A stretch of 38,396 nucleotides of DNA, from positions 1 through 38,396 of the forward strand of contig JBMSHD010000008.1 of NCBI GenBank assembly GCA_049416425.1, written 5' to 3'. A program made the position numbers and the translations under genes. Source of the stretch: JBMSHD01 sp049416425. Its GTDB lineage: Bacteria > Pseudomonadota > Gammaproteobacteria > Francisellales > Francisellaceae. Position 1 is the stretch's first letter. Each line of letters opens with the position of its first letter. The notes beneath the pieces are model-generated. The model ran no database searches. It was not told the origin of the DNA and saw nothing but the letters and a program-made list of their open reading frames with translations. Positions 8,581 through 17,424 of the stretch are shown piece after piece.

Positions 8581-8609
8581 TTGTATCATTCTATCGATAG
8601 TGCTATGCT
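8581..8609 (+). promoter_or_regulatory. Putative rsmG promoter with palindrome in the spacer
   Basis: TTGTAT (8581-8586) and TATGCT (8604-8609) are separated by 17 bases, giving a plausible sigma70 promoter about 49 bp before rsmG. The spacer holds the perfect 10-bp palindrome CTATCGATAG (8591-8600), which could be an operator or chance. It lies in the divergent gap between the aromatic permease and rsmG. Confidence 0.4.
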
Positions 8610-8657
8610 GGTGCAATCTGGATCATTGCAAGTAATGAAAAATAAGTGTATTAAGAA

Positions 8658-9314
8658 ATGATTAGCATAGAAAGCATCAATAACTTATCCAATGATGAGC
8701 ATGTCAAGATAAGGCAGGCAGCCGATCGAATGGGTCTTAAAATCACCGATCAGATGATCAGACAATGGCTTGAGTATCTGGACTTACTTATCAAGTGGAA
8801 TAAAACCTATAAGATGACAGCGATTACACAGAAGAGTGAAATGTTGATTAAACATTTGTTCGATAGCCTCTCTGTGGCTCATTTTATCAAAGGTGATAAT
8901 ACGATCGATGTCGGCAGTGGTGGTGGTGTTCCCGGTATTCCTTTGGCGATTTTAATGCCATCCCATTCCTTCACGCTGATCGATAGCATCGGCAAAAAAA
9001 CGCGATTTTTAGAACATGTGGTGCGTACGCTAGAATTAGCAAATGTCGAGGTTGTCAAGGCCAGAGTCGAGCAGTTTTGTCCCCCCATTGAATTTGATAA
9101 TATCATCTCACGGGCGTTTAGCTCAATTGGGGATTTTTACCGTTTGACGGCGCATCTTGTTGCGGCAGAGGGTGGGCAGTGGCTGGCGATGAAGGGAGCG
9201 GATATTGAGAAAGAGAATTTGGAAATATTAGAGCAAAGAGGACGACTTGTTGAGATTCATGAGCTTGAGGTTCCCTTTCTTCAAGCAAAGCGCCATGTAG
9301 TGGTAATCGATTAG
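8658..9314 (+). CDS. rsmG: 16S rRNA (guanine-527 N7) methyltransferase RsmG
   Basis: This 218-residue protein methylates N7 of G527 in 16S rRNA using S-adenosylmethionine, near the streptomycin site of the small subunit. The Rossmann-fold SAM loop is IDVGSGGGVPGIPLAI (83-98), a signature of the RsmG/GidB family. It is preceded by the family's N-terminal helical part with WNKTYKMTAI and HLFDSL. The later block IISRAFSS is also typical. Length matches the family (about 205-220). The gene stands alone here rather than beside mnmG and parA, its common neighbours in other bacteria. Confidence 0.95.
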   Translation: MISIESINNLSNDEHVKIRQAADRMGLKITDQMIRQWLEYLDLLIKWNKTYKMTAITQKSEMLIKHLFDSLSVAHFIKGDNTIDVGSGGGVPGIPLAILMPSHSFTLIDSIGKKTRFLEHVVRTLELANVEVVKARVEQFCPPIEFDNIISRAFSSIGDFYRLTAHLVAAEGGQWLAMKGADIEKENLEILEQRGRLVEIHELEVPFLQAKRHVVVID

Positions 9315-9516
9315 AAAGTTTTTCTTGCTAATTCTGGCTGTTTTCGATACTATCTTCAGGTTTTATGATCTTGTGACAGATTCAGTATTTAGCAAAAGTC
9401 GGAATATTGATTTTATCGAGGTCTAAGGTGCGGTGCCTGACAATAAGGCTCAGGTGGCGGTGTCAACAATCCTGTTTCGGTATTAACCGGGCGGAAAACG
9501 AACAAGGTATGAAAAT
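9315..9516 (+). promoter_or_regulatory. rpmE upstream region, candidate L31 leader
   Basis: The 202 bp before rpmE hold no gene. A hairpin pairs GCCTGA (9435-9440) with TCAGGT (9450-9455) through a 9-base loop, about 60 bp before the start codon. Structured L31 leaders are known in gammaproteobacteria and are thought to mediate autoregulation by L31. The match to that class is inference from position and length. The ribosome site is weak (AACAAGGTATGAAAAT precedes the ATG). Confidence 0.3.
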
Positions 9517-9732
9517 ATGAATAATGCAATTCAACCAAAATACGATGAAATTAATGTAACCTGCAGTTGTGGTAATACATTCACAACACGCTCTACTAAA
9601 GGCTCAGATCTGCATCTGGATGTCTGCTCTCAATGTCATCCATTCTACACTGGTAAGCAACGTGTCGTCGACACAGCCGGTCGAGTTGATAGCTTCAATA
9701 AGCGTTTCGGCAGCTTGAAGCGTAAAATCTAA
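9517..9732 (+). CDS. rpmE: 50S ribosomal protein L31, zinc-binding type
   Basis: The 71-residue protein of the large subunit sits at the central protuberance and bridges to the small subunit. Four cysteines, C16, C18, C37 and C40, in CSCG and CSQCHPFYTGKQ contexts, mark the zinc-binding form rather than the zinc-free YkgM paralogue. The C-terminal segment DSFNKRFG is typical of the family. It stands alone between rsmG and the convergent guaC, whose end is 13 bp away. No intrinsic terminator is visible in that short gap. Confidence 0.95.
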   Translation: MNNAIQPKYDEINVTCSCGNTFTTRSTKGSDLHLDVCSQCHPFYTGKQRVVDTAGRVDSFNKRFGSLKRKI

Positions 9733-9745
9733 TTCCTTATTTCTC

Positions 9746-10789
9746 TTATTCTTTGCCAAAGGTATTATTTTCCTGTTCTAAGACACGGACAAAGGTCGTA
9801 CGTTTGGTCAGCTCTCTGAGTTCTGTGGCACCGACATAGGTACAAGCCGATCGAACACCACCCATGATATCCTTGATGGTATTCTCAACACTTCCTCTAT
9901 AGGGCAGAATTACGGTTTTGCCCTCGGCGGCGCGATAACTGGCAACATGTCCTGTGTGCTTTTCCATGGCGCTTTTTGAGGACATGCCATAAAATTTCAT
10001 ATATGACTGCCCGTCTTTCTCGATCAGCTCTCCACCGCTTTCCTGGTGTCCTGCCAGCATGCCGCCGAGCATGACAAAATCGGCACCACCGCCGAAGGCT
10101 TTGGCGACATCACCGGCACAGGTACAGCCGCCATCACCGATAATGCGTCCACCAAGCCCGTGTGCAGCATCGGCGCATTCGATAATAGCAGATAGCTGTG
10201 GATAACCAACTCCGGTTTTAACGCGAGTGGTGCAGACAGAACCTGGACCTATGCCAACCTTGACGATATCGGCACCGGCTAATACCAGCTCTTCAACCAT
10301 GTCACCGGTGACGACATTTCCGGCACTGATGGTGATATCGGTGAAGTGTTGACGGACTCTGGAGACAAATTCGACCAAATGCTCCGAATAGCCATTGGCG
10401 ATATCGATACAGATAAACTGTAGATGGGGGGATAAAGACAAGACGGATTTGAGTTTGTCGAAATCATGATCAGAGGTACCACAGGAGACCATAATGTGCT
10501 GTAGGGTTTCTGCTTTATTCGTGCTTACAAAATCTTGCCAGTCACCAAGGCTATAGTGTTTATGAATGGCGGTGATAACGCCATGTCTGGCAAGCGATTT
10601 AGCCATGGCAAATGAGCCGACGGAGTCCATATTGGCGGCGATAATGGGGACGCCACACCAGACTTTTTTACTGTGTTTAAAGGTGAAATGGCGCTTGAGT
10701 TCTACCTGTGATCGGCTTTTTAAAGTTGATCGTTTGGGACGTATGAGTACGTCTTTGAAGCCCAGTTTTAAATCTTGTTCGATACGCAT
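9746..10789 (-). CDS. guaC: GMP reductase
   Basis: This 347-residue enzyme has the same length as E. coli GuaC. It reduces GMP to IMP with NADPH, releasing ammonia, in purine salvage. The N-terminal block LKLGFKDVLIRPKRSTLKSR is nearly identical to the E. coli enzyme. The catalytic loop GPGSVCTTRVKTGVGYPQ carries C186. DGGCTCAGDVAKAFGGGADFVMLGG forms the phosphate-binding region. IMP dehydrogenase is excluded by the absence of a CBS domain pair and by the short length. The start at ATG 10789 follows a GAGGAAG ribosome site at 8 bases. A terminator-like hairpin lies upstream at 10867-10906. Confidence 0.97.
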   Translation of the reverse strand: MRIEQDLKLGFKDVLIRPKRSTLKSRSQVELKRHFTFKHSKKVWCGVPIIAANMDSVGSFAMAKSLARHGVITAIHKHYSLGDWQDFVSTNKAETLQHIMVSCGTSDHDFDKLKSVLSLSPHLQFICIDIANGYSEHLVEFVSRVRQHFTDITISAGNVVTGDMVEELVLAGADIVKVGIGPGSVCTTRVKTGVGYPQLSAIIECADAAHGLGGRIIGDGGCTCAGDVAKAFGGGADFVMLGGMLAGHQESGGELIEKDGQSYMKFYGMSSKSAMEKHTGHVASYRAAEGKTVILPYRGSVENTIKDIMGGVRSACTYVGATELRELTKRTTFVRVLEQENNTFGKE

Positions 10790-10866
10790 GTTATTGCTTC
10801 CTCGTGTAAGGTGTTTTTCTCTGGTAGCATCTATGGTGATCGTCGGCTAGAAAGCGCAGAAAAGGC

Positions 10867-10906
10867 ACAAAAAAACCGGACTATCTTTTGCAGACGCTCC
10901 GGTTTT
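10867..10906 (-). terminator. Rho-independent terminator (minus strand)
   Basis: On the minus strand AAAACCGGA and TCCGGTTTT form a perfect 9-bp stem around a 17-base loop. A run of seven T follows directly, as expected for an intrinsic terminator. It lies about 70 bp after the stop of the FUSC gene and about 80 bp before guaC. It most simply ends the synthetase/FUSC transcript. An attenuator in a guaC leader is an alternative. Confidence 0.75.
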
Positions 10907-10978
10907 CGACATTATACACAGTTTATTGTTGTTGGCAAGCTGTTTTTTTAATGAGCGACATCGGTGTTCATATTGATA

Positions 10979-12058
10979 TTAACATTCTTCCAGTCTGAAT
11001 TTTTGTTTGGTTATTTTTCTAAACAACAGAAACAGGCCGTAGATGCTGAAGATGCACATAAGCGTAATAAAAGTGCTGGTCAGCCTTTCGATTCCGTGAC
11101 TTATGGAGGAATTGTCGATGGTGGCATAGGTTGTAGTCAGATAGCACAATACCGCTTGCGCGCCAAGGTAGGCAATATCTTTTGATTGTTGAACGATAAG
11201 CGCAAACAACAGCAGTGAGAAAAACGAAAACAGCCAGATTTCAAATCCGCCCAAGTGTAAGATAATGGCGGTTGCGGCAAATAAAATACCGATGAAACAA
11301 CCGCTGAAGCGCAAAATGGATAAGTGTTTTATCTGGATTTCTTCAAATCCGCACATCACGGCGATGATGCCGATAACGGCTTGTTCAAAATAGATGACTT
11401 GTTTGAGTGGCAGAGTGGCAATAAAAGCAACGATAACAAGAATGATAAAGGTGGCTGTAAAGAGTAGGTTCTGTTTGATCTGTGGTTGTGTTTTTGGGTG
11501 ATGAAAGGCTTTTCTGCTTTTCTTCAATAGTGGGTAGATGAGCACCAGCATGATTAAAGAACCAAGGAGCGTCTCAACGGTTCTGGCATAAACTGTCTCG
11601 ACTCCCTCATGGCTTGAGCTGGTTATAAAGGGGTGTAAAAATAATAAAACGGTGATGGCAAACATGATGTAGAAATAGCTTGCATGACGGCGATGGCAGG
11701 CCAGGTAAAAGGCAAAAGCCACGATGGCTAGAATGAGTGTGAACATAAAAAAGCGGCTGTGAATCCAGGAGGCAAGCATGATGACGATGATAAGAGCGGC
11801 GACCGTTCCGGCAACTCTCATCACGCTGCGTTCTAAGGTGATAGAGCGGCAGTTATTATAGACCCGGATACAGGCATAGCCTGCCCAAAAGCTAAAGCTT
11901 AGTCCCATCAATTGACTGACTCTAACCGAAATGAGGCATGACAGCGAAATGATGGCGGCCACAGCGATTGTCCTGAAATTAAGCCGAAAATCTCTGGTTG
12001 CTGATGCCAGTTTCAGGCAATAAACAGGCAATCGATGATAAGAAAGCGGATTATGCAT
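10979..12058 (-). CDS. FUSC-family inner membrane protein
   Basis: The 359-residue protein has about ten hydrophobic segments in two groups separated by a basic loop near 195-215. The conserved stretch RTVETLLGSLIMLVLIYPLL, followed by a second membrane block, matches the FUSC/YccS/aromatic-acid-exporter type family. Members export fusaric acid, p-hydroxybenzoate or similar weak acids, but many are uncharacterised. It lacks the long cytosolic C-terminal domain of full-length members such as AaeB. It lies downstream of the acyl-CoA synthetase on the same strand after an AT-rich gap of 122 bp. Given the aromatic degradation operon nearby, export of an aromatic acid intermediate is conceivable but unproven. 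Confidence 0.75.
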   Translation of the reverse strand: MHNPLSYHRLPVYCLKLASATRDFRLNFRTIAVAAIISLSCLISVRVSQLMGLSFSFWAGYACIRVYNNCRSITLERSVMRVAGTVAALIIVIMLASWIHSRFFMFTLILAIVAFAFYLACHRRHASYFYIMFAITVLLFLHPFITSSSHEGVETVYARTVETLLGSLIMLVLIYPLLKKSRKAFHHPKTQPQIKQNLLFTATFIILVIVAFIATLPLKQVIYFEQAVIGIIAVMCGFEEIQIKHLSILRFSGCFIGILFAATAIILHLGGFEIWLFSFFSLLLFALIVQQSKDIAYLGAQAVLCYLTTTYATIDNSSISHGIERLTSTFITLMCIFSIYGLFLLFRKITKQKFRLEEC

Positions 12059-12180
12059 CTTAACATAAAAATTTATTTAAATCATTGTTGCTATTTTAAG
12101 CAAATATAGTGATATTATTAATATTTTAAATAATAAAATTGGATTTAAGTCAAAAAACAGGTGGTGAATTTAAAGGAAGA

Positions 12181-14220
12181 TCAGAACTTGACCTTTTCAT
12201 TGAGAATTTTATCTCTTAACTGTCTTCTCATGACTTTATTCGAAGCCGTTCTCGGCAGTTTGTCGATCACAATGACTTTTTGTACCTTAAAAAGAGGATT
12301 GAGTTGATCTTTTATCACCTTTTGAATCTGTTGGTTTAGGTTGTTATCATCGATGTTATTGTTAACAGGGACGATAAATAGGATAAGCTCGCTGGCGCCA
12401 CCATTTGCCGGTGAGATGGCGACGGCGGCGGATTCATAAACGGCATCGAGACGGTTGACCACGGTTTCAATCTCATTGGCACTGGTTTTGATGCCGCCGA
12501 GATTCATGGTGTCATCGGCGCGTCCTAAAGATCGCCAGTAGCCATTTGGCAGTTGTATAAGCTCATCGCCGTGGCGTCTGAGCGTCTTTCCCTGATACAG
12601 CGGCATGCCTTCATAATAGATCTTATGATGATCACCGTTTATAAGCATGGTTGATAAACCGGGAGCGGGGGTTGTCAAGGCGACTTCTCCCATCGTTGAC
12701 GTTGTGAGCAGATTGCCGTGTTCATCCAGAAGTTTGATGTCGATGCCAAATGCCGGAGTTGAAAAGGCGCTTAACTGATTGGGCTCAATCAGCGTCGAGC
12801 TGATATAGGCGCCACCGATTTCGGTGCCGCCACAGTATTCAATAATCGGTTTGAAGCCAGCCTTGGCAGAGAGATAAAAATAATCCTCTGGGTTGGAGGC
12901 CTCGCCGGTGCTGGCAAAAAGGTCGATATGGCATAAATCGCTTTGAGTCAGAACTTCACTATTGCGCCAGGTCTTAACAATGCTGGGAATGACGCCTAAT
13001 TTATTGACGCCGGCAGATCGGGTGAAATCGATAAAATTTTTGCTTGTCGGCGCATCGGTGTATAGTGCGATCGCTGCCTTGTTGATAAGGCAGGCAAAGA
13101 TAAGCCACGGCCCCATCATCCAGCCGATATTGGTCGGCCAGCACCAGATATCCTGATCATGGGTATCCATATAAAGCCTGGCATCGCTGGCGGCTTTCAT
13201 CGCCGTGATTTGTGTCCACACAATGGCTTTTGGTGTGCCGGTGGTGCCGGATGAAAACAGGATGTTGATCGGGTGATCACCTGGCAATGGCCGTGATTGA
13301 AACTGATCATCATCGGATAAAAAGGATGACCATTCTAGATCGCAATCTCTCAGCCTGATTTGAATATCCTGTTTTTCGGCAAGGCAGATAATCTTTGCTG
13401 CACCAGCTTGCCGCACTTTTTCATATAGGGAGTGAGCCTTGTTGCCGCGGGTGATCACATCCTGGGTGAAGATAAGTTTCGTCTCACTGATATCAAGACG
13501 CGTTTTAATTTCATTGCTGCTGAAACTATCGGCGATGGAGACCACGGTAGCGCCCATTTGGATAATGGCCAGATAGATCGCACAGGCCTCTTTGTTCATC
13601 GGCATGCAGATGGCAATGCGATTCTCGGGTTTAATGCCTGATTGCAGCAGGCTGTTGCTGATGCGATTGACCTGTTTTTTCAACTCCAGGTAAGAAAGTG
13701 CTTTTAGTTCATGATCTTTTTGAACGATGATAGCCGTCTTCTTCATACCATTGAGGCAAGAGTCGATGATATTAAATTGAGTACCTGGCAGCCATATTGG
13801 GTTCTCCAAGCCATTTGAGATATCAACGATATCACCAGGAGCTGTAGAATAGTGTAGGTTAAGATCCAAAAAAATCTGCTGCCAGAAGTCGCCGTAGTGA
13901 TCCACAGACCAGGCATGAAATCGCCTGATATCGCTAAAACCCAGTTGCTTCATCAGTCGTGAGAGATAGCACTCTGAGTCTGGTGATGGTAGCCACTGCC
14001 AGGCGGCATGAGAATTTTTATAAATATATTGATAGATCTGATATTGAAGATCTGTCGGCCATGATGGATCTAGAATCTGTTTGCTGATCGTCTGCCATTT
14101 GTCAGCAGCATCAATATCGCTGTCCAGTATGCCGGCAAGGTTTTTTGCCTGTTCTTTGGGTAATTTATTGTAAAAATTTTCCGTTATTTCCATGGATTTA
14201 TGGGGTATTTGCGAATTCAA
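12181..14220 (-). CDS. AMP-forming acyl-CoA synthetase, possibly acetoacetate-CoA ligase
   Basis: This 679-residue protein belongs to the ANL adenylating enzymes. The phosphate loop is ILFSSGTTGTPKAI (320-333), the adenine-binding motif is EYCGGTEIGG, and the hinge GRADDTMNLGGIKTS precedes the C-terminal domain. The catalytic lysine is K662 in RTASNKVMRR. The long N-terminal extension resembles acetyl- and acetoacetyl-CoA synthetases, and the hinge resembles the plant AAE17/18 group. It diverges from the operon that ends in acetoacetate, so activation of acetoacetate to acetoacetyl-CoA is the favoured inference; acetate or propionate remain possible. The start is uncertain: TTG 14220 or ATG 14193, neither with a clear ribosome site. 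Confidence 0.75.
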   Translation of the reverse strand: MNSQIPHKSMEITENFYNKLPKEQAKNLAGILDSDIDAADKWQTISKQILDPSWPTDLQYQIYQYIYKNSHAAWQWLPSPDSECYLSRLMKQLGFSDIRRFHAWSVDHYGDFWQQIFLDLNLHYSTAPGDIVDISNGLENPIWLPGTQFNIIDSCLNGMKKTAIIVQKDHELKALSYLELKKQVNRISNSLLQSGIKPENRIAICMPMNKEACAIYLAIIQMGATVVSIADSFSSNEIKTRLDISETKLIFTQDVITRGNKAHSLYEKVRQAGAAKIICLAEKQDIQIRLRDCDLEWSSFLSDDDQFQSRPLPGDHPINILFSSGTTGTPKAIVWTQITAMKAASDARLYMDTHDQDIWCWPTNIGWMMGPWLIFACLINKAAIALYTDAPTSKNFIDFTRSAGVNKLGVIPSIVKTWRNSEVLTQSDLCHIDLFASTGEASNPEDYFYLSAKAGFKPIIEYCGGTEIGGAYISSTLIEPNQLSAFSTPAFGIDIKLLDEHGNLLTTSTMGEVALTTPAPGLSTMLINGDHHKIYYEGMPLYQGKTLRRHGDELIQLPNGYWRSLGRADDTMNLGGIKTSANEIETVVNRLDAVYESAAVAISPANGGASELILFIVPVNNNIDDNNLNQQIQKVIKDQLNPLFKVQKVIVIDKLPRTASNKVMRRQLRDKILNEKVKF

Positions 14221-14297
14221 TGATTAATAAAATAACGCAAATGAAAAAATATTGCTATATCACGGATGCATTTATCCATTCGATATGATAATTTGAT

Positions 14298-14419
14298 GGC
14301 GTCAATACAACGCCGATATTCAGACGGTTTGGCTGAATGGTTAGATGTCTGAATGCGGGTCGCGGCGATTTGTAAAATCGTGATGTCGGCCAAATAACGC
14401 GAGAATGCGTAAGGAGTGA
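14298..14419 (+). promoter_or_regulatory. hpd leader with stacked inverted repeats
   Basis: Three inverted repeats follow one another before hpd. GGCGT (14298-14302) pairs with ACGCC (14310-14314). ATTCAGAC (14318-14325) pairs perfectly with GTCTGAAT (14347-14354) across 21 bases. CGATTT (14366-14371) pairs with AAATCG (14375-14380) around GTA. Divergent transcription units begin on either side, so this is the likely control region of the degradation operon. They could be operators or a folded leader RNA. The ribosome site AAGGAG at 14411-14416 is outside the stems. Confidence 0.5.
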
Positions 14420-14422
14420 ATG

Positions 14423-15490
14423 ATGAAATATGGAATGAAAGAAAATCCGGCGAAAACAGACGGTTTTTCCTTTTTGGAATTTGCCGCTGAGAATGCCGAT
14501 GAATTAAGAGGGCTGTTTACACTGATGGGCTTCACTCATGTCGCGAATCACAAGCATCAGAACGTTGAGCTGTGGCAGCAAAATGATATCGTGTTTTTGC
14601 TCAATAACAGTGACAGTGCCTGGGCGGGTGATTTCATCGCTAAACACAAAGCCGGCACCTGTGGCATGGGATTTTATGTTGAAGATGTTAATCATGCCAT
14701 CGATCATTGTCTGGCGCAAAAGGCGGTTCACATTATCTCACAGGAGCAGGATTGGGAATATGGAGATAAAGCCATCGAGGTCATCAATGGCATCGCCGAT
14801 ACTCGGTTGTATCTGACGAATAAACGTCGTTTGATGGATACGGGATTATTTGTCGAGATCCCTGGCGGTCTTGAACGGATGAAGAAAAACTCAGCTGGAT
14901 TGCAGTTGATCGATCATGTCACGCACAATGTCTATCGTGGCAATATGGACAAATGGGCCAATTTCTATGTCAATCTGTTTAATTTTCGTCAGATTCGCTA
15001 TTTTGATATCGAGGGTAAGCTGACCGGACTTTTCAGTCGAGCCATGACCTCGCCATGCTTGAAGATTCGTATTCCTATCAATGAGTCGGCCGATGATAAG
15101 TCGCAGATTGAGGAATTTTTGCATACTTTCAACGGTGAAGGCATTCAGCATATCGCACTTCACAGTGAAAATATTTACGATACGGTGGATAAATTAAAGT
15201 CTTTGGGTATGAAATTTATGAAGACGCCGGATACCTATTATCGCAAAATCGGTGAGCGTCTGCCCTATAATCCCGAATCGGTTGATGCGCTTCAAAAACG
15301 ACAAATTCTTGTTGATGGCGCGCCGACCAAAGATGGTGGCTATCTGCTACAGATCTTCACCGATACGGTGATCGGTCCGGTGTTTTTTGAAATCATTCAG
15401 CGCAAGGGCGATGAGGGCTTTGGTGAGGGTAATTTCCAGGCCTTGTTCGACTCGATTGAGCTCGACCAGATTGAGCGAGGTGTGTTGTGA
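14423..15490 (+). CDS. hpd: 4-hydroxyphenylpyruvate dioxygenase
   Basis: This iron enzyme converts 4-hydroxyphenylpyruvate and oxygen to homogentisate and CO2. The two-domain vicinal-oxygen-chelate fold is visible, and the C-terminal half carries the metal ligands H166 (LIDHVTH), H244 (GIQHIALHS) and E324 (FFEIIQRKG), numbered from the upstream Met. The C-terminal signature GFGEGNFQALFDSIE closes the active site. Its length of about 355 fits bacterial enzymes such as legiolysin, whose product can polymerise to brown pigment. Two ATGs, 14420 and 14423, follow AAGGAG; 14423 has the better spacing. It is the first gene of the seven-gene operon and overlaps maiA by 4 bp. Confidence 0.97.
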   Translation: MKYGMKENPAKTDGFSFLEFAAENADELRGLFTLMGFTHVANHKHQNVELWQQNDIVFLLNNSDSAWAGDFIAKHKAGTCGMGFYVEDVNHAIDHCLAQKAVHIISQEQDWEYGDKAIEVINGIADTRLYLTNKRRLMDTGLFVEIPGGLERMKKNSAGLQLIDHVTHNVYRGNMDKWANFYVNLFNFRQIRYFDIEGKLTGLFSRAMTSPCLKIRIPINESADDKSQIEEFLHTFNGEGIQHIALHSENIYDTVDKLKSLGMKFMKTPDTYYRKIGERLPYNPESVDALQKRQILVDGAPTKDGGYLLQIFTDTVIGPVFFEIIQRKGDEGFGEGNFQALFDSIELDQIERGVL

Positions 15491-16131
15491 TTTTATATGA
15501 TTATTTTCGCTCATCGGCCTCTTACCGGGTGCGCATTGCGCTGGCGCTTAAAAACATCGACTACGAAAAAAAAGAGATTCACCTGGTTAAAGATAACGGT
15601 CAACAGTTTAGTGAGGCCTATGTCGCTAAGAATATATTCTCACGGGTGCCAAGCCTTGAGGTTGACGGGGTAGTCATTACTCAATCGCTGGCGATTATCG
15701 ATTATTTGGAGAAAATGCATCCAAAGCCAAGCCTCTATACCGGCGATGCAAAAACCGATGCTGAAATTCTGGCTTTTGCCCAGCTGATCGCCTGCGATAT
15801 TCATCCGCTTAATAATATCTCGGTGTTAAATTATCTTAAAAATGAGTTCGAGATAAGCGATGAGGGTAGACAACGCTGGTATGTTCATTGGCTGGAAAAT
15901 GGTTTCAAGGCGTTAGAAAGCATGTTGAAAAAATCGGCGGGAGCCTATTGTTTTGGCGATCAGATCACGCTGGCCGATGTCTGTTTAATTCCGCAGGTCT
16001 ATAATGCCAAGCGTTTCAATGTGCCGCTTGATAACTATCCAACGATCGTCAAAATCAATGAGCAGGCGTTAAAACACAAGGCATTTTATCAGGCTTCTCC
16101 CGATAATGCCGTTGAGTTGACGCTGTTGTGA
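15487..16131 (+). CDS. maiA: Maleylacetoacetate isomerase (zeta-class GST)
   Basis: The 214-residue glutathione-dependent isomerase converts maleylacetoacetate to fumarylacetoacetate. The N-terminal thioredoxin-fold domain has the zeta signature FRSSASYRVRIALALK (7-22), with catalytic Ser residues, and the glutathione-binding block SRVPSLEVDG...TQSLAI. The C-terminal helical domain carries CDIHPLNN and FGDQITLADVCLIPQVYNA. It starts at GTG 15487 within the hpd stop (GTGA overlap), which indicates translational coupling. It lies between hpd and hmgA, and pathway order supports the isomerase assignment over a general transferase. Confidence 0.95.
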   Translation: MILYDYFRSSASYRVRIALALKNIDYEKKEIHLVKDNGQQFSEAYVAKNIFSRVPSLEVDGVVITQSLAIIDYLEKMHPKPSLYTGDAKTDAEILAFAQLIACDIHPLNNISVLNYLKNEFEISDEGRQRWYVHWLENGFKALESMLKKSAGAYCFGDQITLADVCLIPQVYNAKRFNVPLDNYPTIVKINEQALKHKAFYQASPDNAVELTLL

Positions 16132-16143
16132 AGGTGAGTGGCA

Positions 16144-17415
16144 ATGCTTAAGTATCAAAGTGGATTTCAAAATTATTTTCAGAGTGAGTCGGTTGAGGGT
16201 GCCCTTCCTTATGATCGCAATTCTCCGCAAGTAGCACCCATGGGGCTTTATGCTGAGCAATTTAGCAACAGCGCATTTACAGCGCCCAGGGCGTATAATT
16301 TCAGAAGCTGGCAGTATCGCATAAGACCGAGTATTGTTCACAGTGGCAAGAGTCAGTTGATTTCAGGGCATAAGATTCGCGACTGGAGTAATGCCGATGC
16401 TGTGTTGACTCCGCCGGATCAGATGCGCTGGAGTCCAGAAGATAAGCCGGCTGATGACAGCGATATCATCACGAGTTTAAAAACCCTGGCTTATAATCCG
16501 GTGGCGGCTGTGCATGTCTATGCGGCCAATGCCTCGATGAGAGATCGTTATTTTTATAATGCCGATGGCGAGTGGTTGTTTGTGTTGCAAAAAGGCAGGC
16601 TTAAGTTTAAAACCGAGATGGGTATTATTGAAGCTGCGCCAGGCGAAATTGTGGTCATACCCCGAGGGCTTCGCTATCAGGTTGAGCTTCTCGATGAGTT
16701 TGCCAGAGGCTATATCTGTGAATCACAGGCATCCCATTTTTATCTGCCGGAACGAGGTCCAATCGGTGCCAATGGTCTTGCTGAAGAGCGCCATTTCTTG
16801 GCACCTGTGGCCTCATATGAAGACAGGTCAGGTGAATTTACCCAGCTGGTTAAATTTGGTGGACAGCTGTGGCAGATGCCGATTTCTCACTCACCATTGG
16901 ACGTCGTGGCCTGGCATGGTAACTGTTATCCTTATAAATATGATTTAAGTCTGTTTGCGCCTGTCAATGCGGTGCTTAAGGATCATTCCGACCCCAGTAT
17001 TTTCACGGTGTTATCGGCGCCATCGATGATGCCGGGAACGGCGAATATCGATTTTGTCATCTTTCCTCCTAGATGGGTGGTGGCGGAAAATACCTTCAGA
17101 CCTCCCTATTATCATCGTAATATCATGAGTGAATTTATGGGTCTGATTCATGGGATCTATGATGCCAAAGCAGATGGTTTCATGCCGGGTGGCGCAAGTC
17201 TTCATAACGCCATGTCGTCTCACGGACCGGATAAGGCAACCTTTGAGAAGGCCTCGCGAGAGCCTCTTGATCCTGTGCGTTATGATAATACCCTGGCGTT
17301 TATGTTTGAAACACGAGCCTGCTGGCGGCTGAGCGAATATGCCTTAAACACGCCTTTAAGACAGGAAAATTATCTTGATTGCTGGCAAGGGTTAGAGGCG
17401 AATTTCAACCAATAG
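16144..17415 (+). CDS. hmgA: Homogentisate 1,2-dioxygenase
   Basis: This enzyme opens the homogentisate ring with oxygen to give maleylacetoacetate. It is about 423 residues, within the normal range. The non-haem iron ligands are H326 in PPYYHRN, E332 in MSEFMG and H362 in SSHGPD, numbered from the GTG at 16138; their 6 and 30 residue spacing equals that of the human enzyme. The start is probably ATG 16144, because the AAGGTGAG ribosome site (16131-16138) overlaps the GTG at 16138. Twelve bases separate it from maiA, and fahA follows after nine. Confidence 0.97.
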   Translation: MLKYQSGFQNYFQSESVEGALPYDRNSPQVAPMGLYAEQFSNSAFTAPRAYNFRSWQYRIRPSIVHSGKSQLISGHKIRDWSNADAVLTPPDQMRWSPEDKPADDSDIITSLKTLAYNPVAAVHVYAANASMRDRYFYNADGEWLFVLQKGRLKFKTEMGIIEAAPGEIVVIPRGLRYQVELLDEFARGYICESQASHFYLPERGPIGANGLAEERHFLAPVASYEDRSGEFTQLVKFGGQLWQMPISHSPLDVVAWHGNCYPYKYDLSLFAPVNAVLKDHSDPSIFTVLSAPSMMPGTANIDFVIFPPRWVVAENTFRPPYYHRNIMSEFMGLIHGIYDAKADGFMPGGASLHNAMSSHGPDKATFEKASREPLDPVRYDNTLAFMFETRACWRLSEYALNTPLRQENYLDCWQGLEANFNQ

Positions 17416-17424
17416 GAAAGAATA

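Noticed and set aside
14326..14395. tRNA-like words (TGGCTGAATGGTTAGA) in the hpd leader
   Set aside because: No T-arm with TTCGAAT-type loop, no anticodon arm and no matching acceptor stem.
16559..16948. 129-codon plus-strand frame
   Set aside because: It is out of frame inside hmgA, whose active-site residues are intact across the same stretch.
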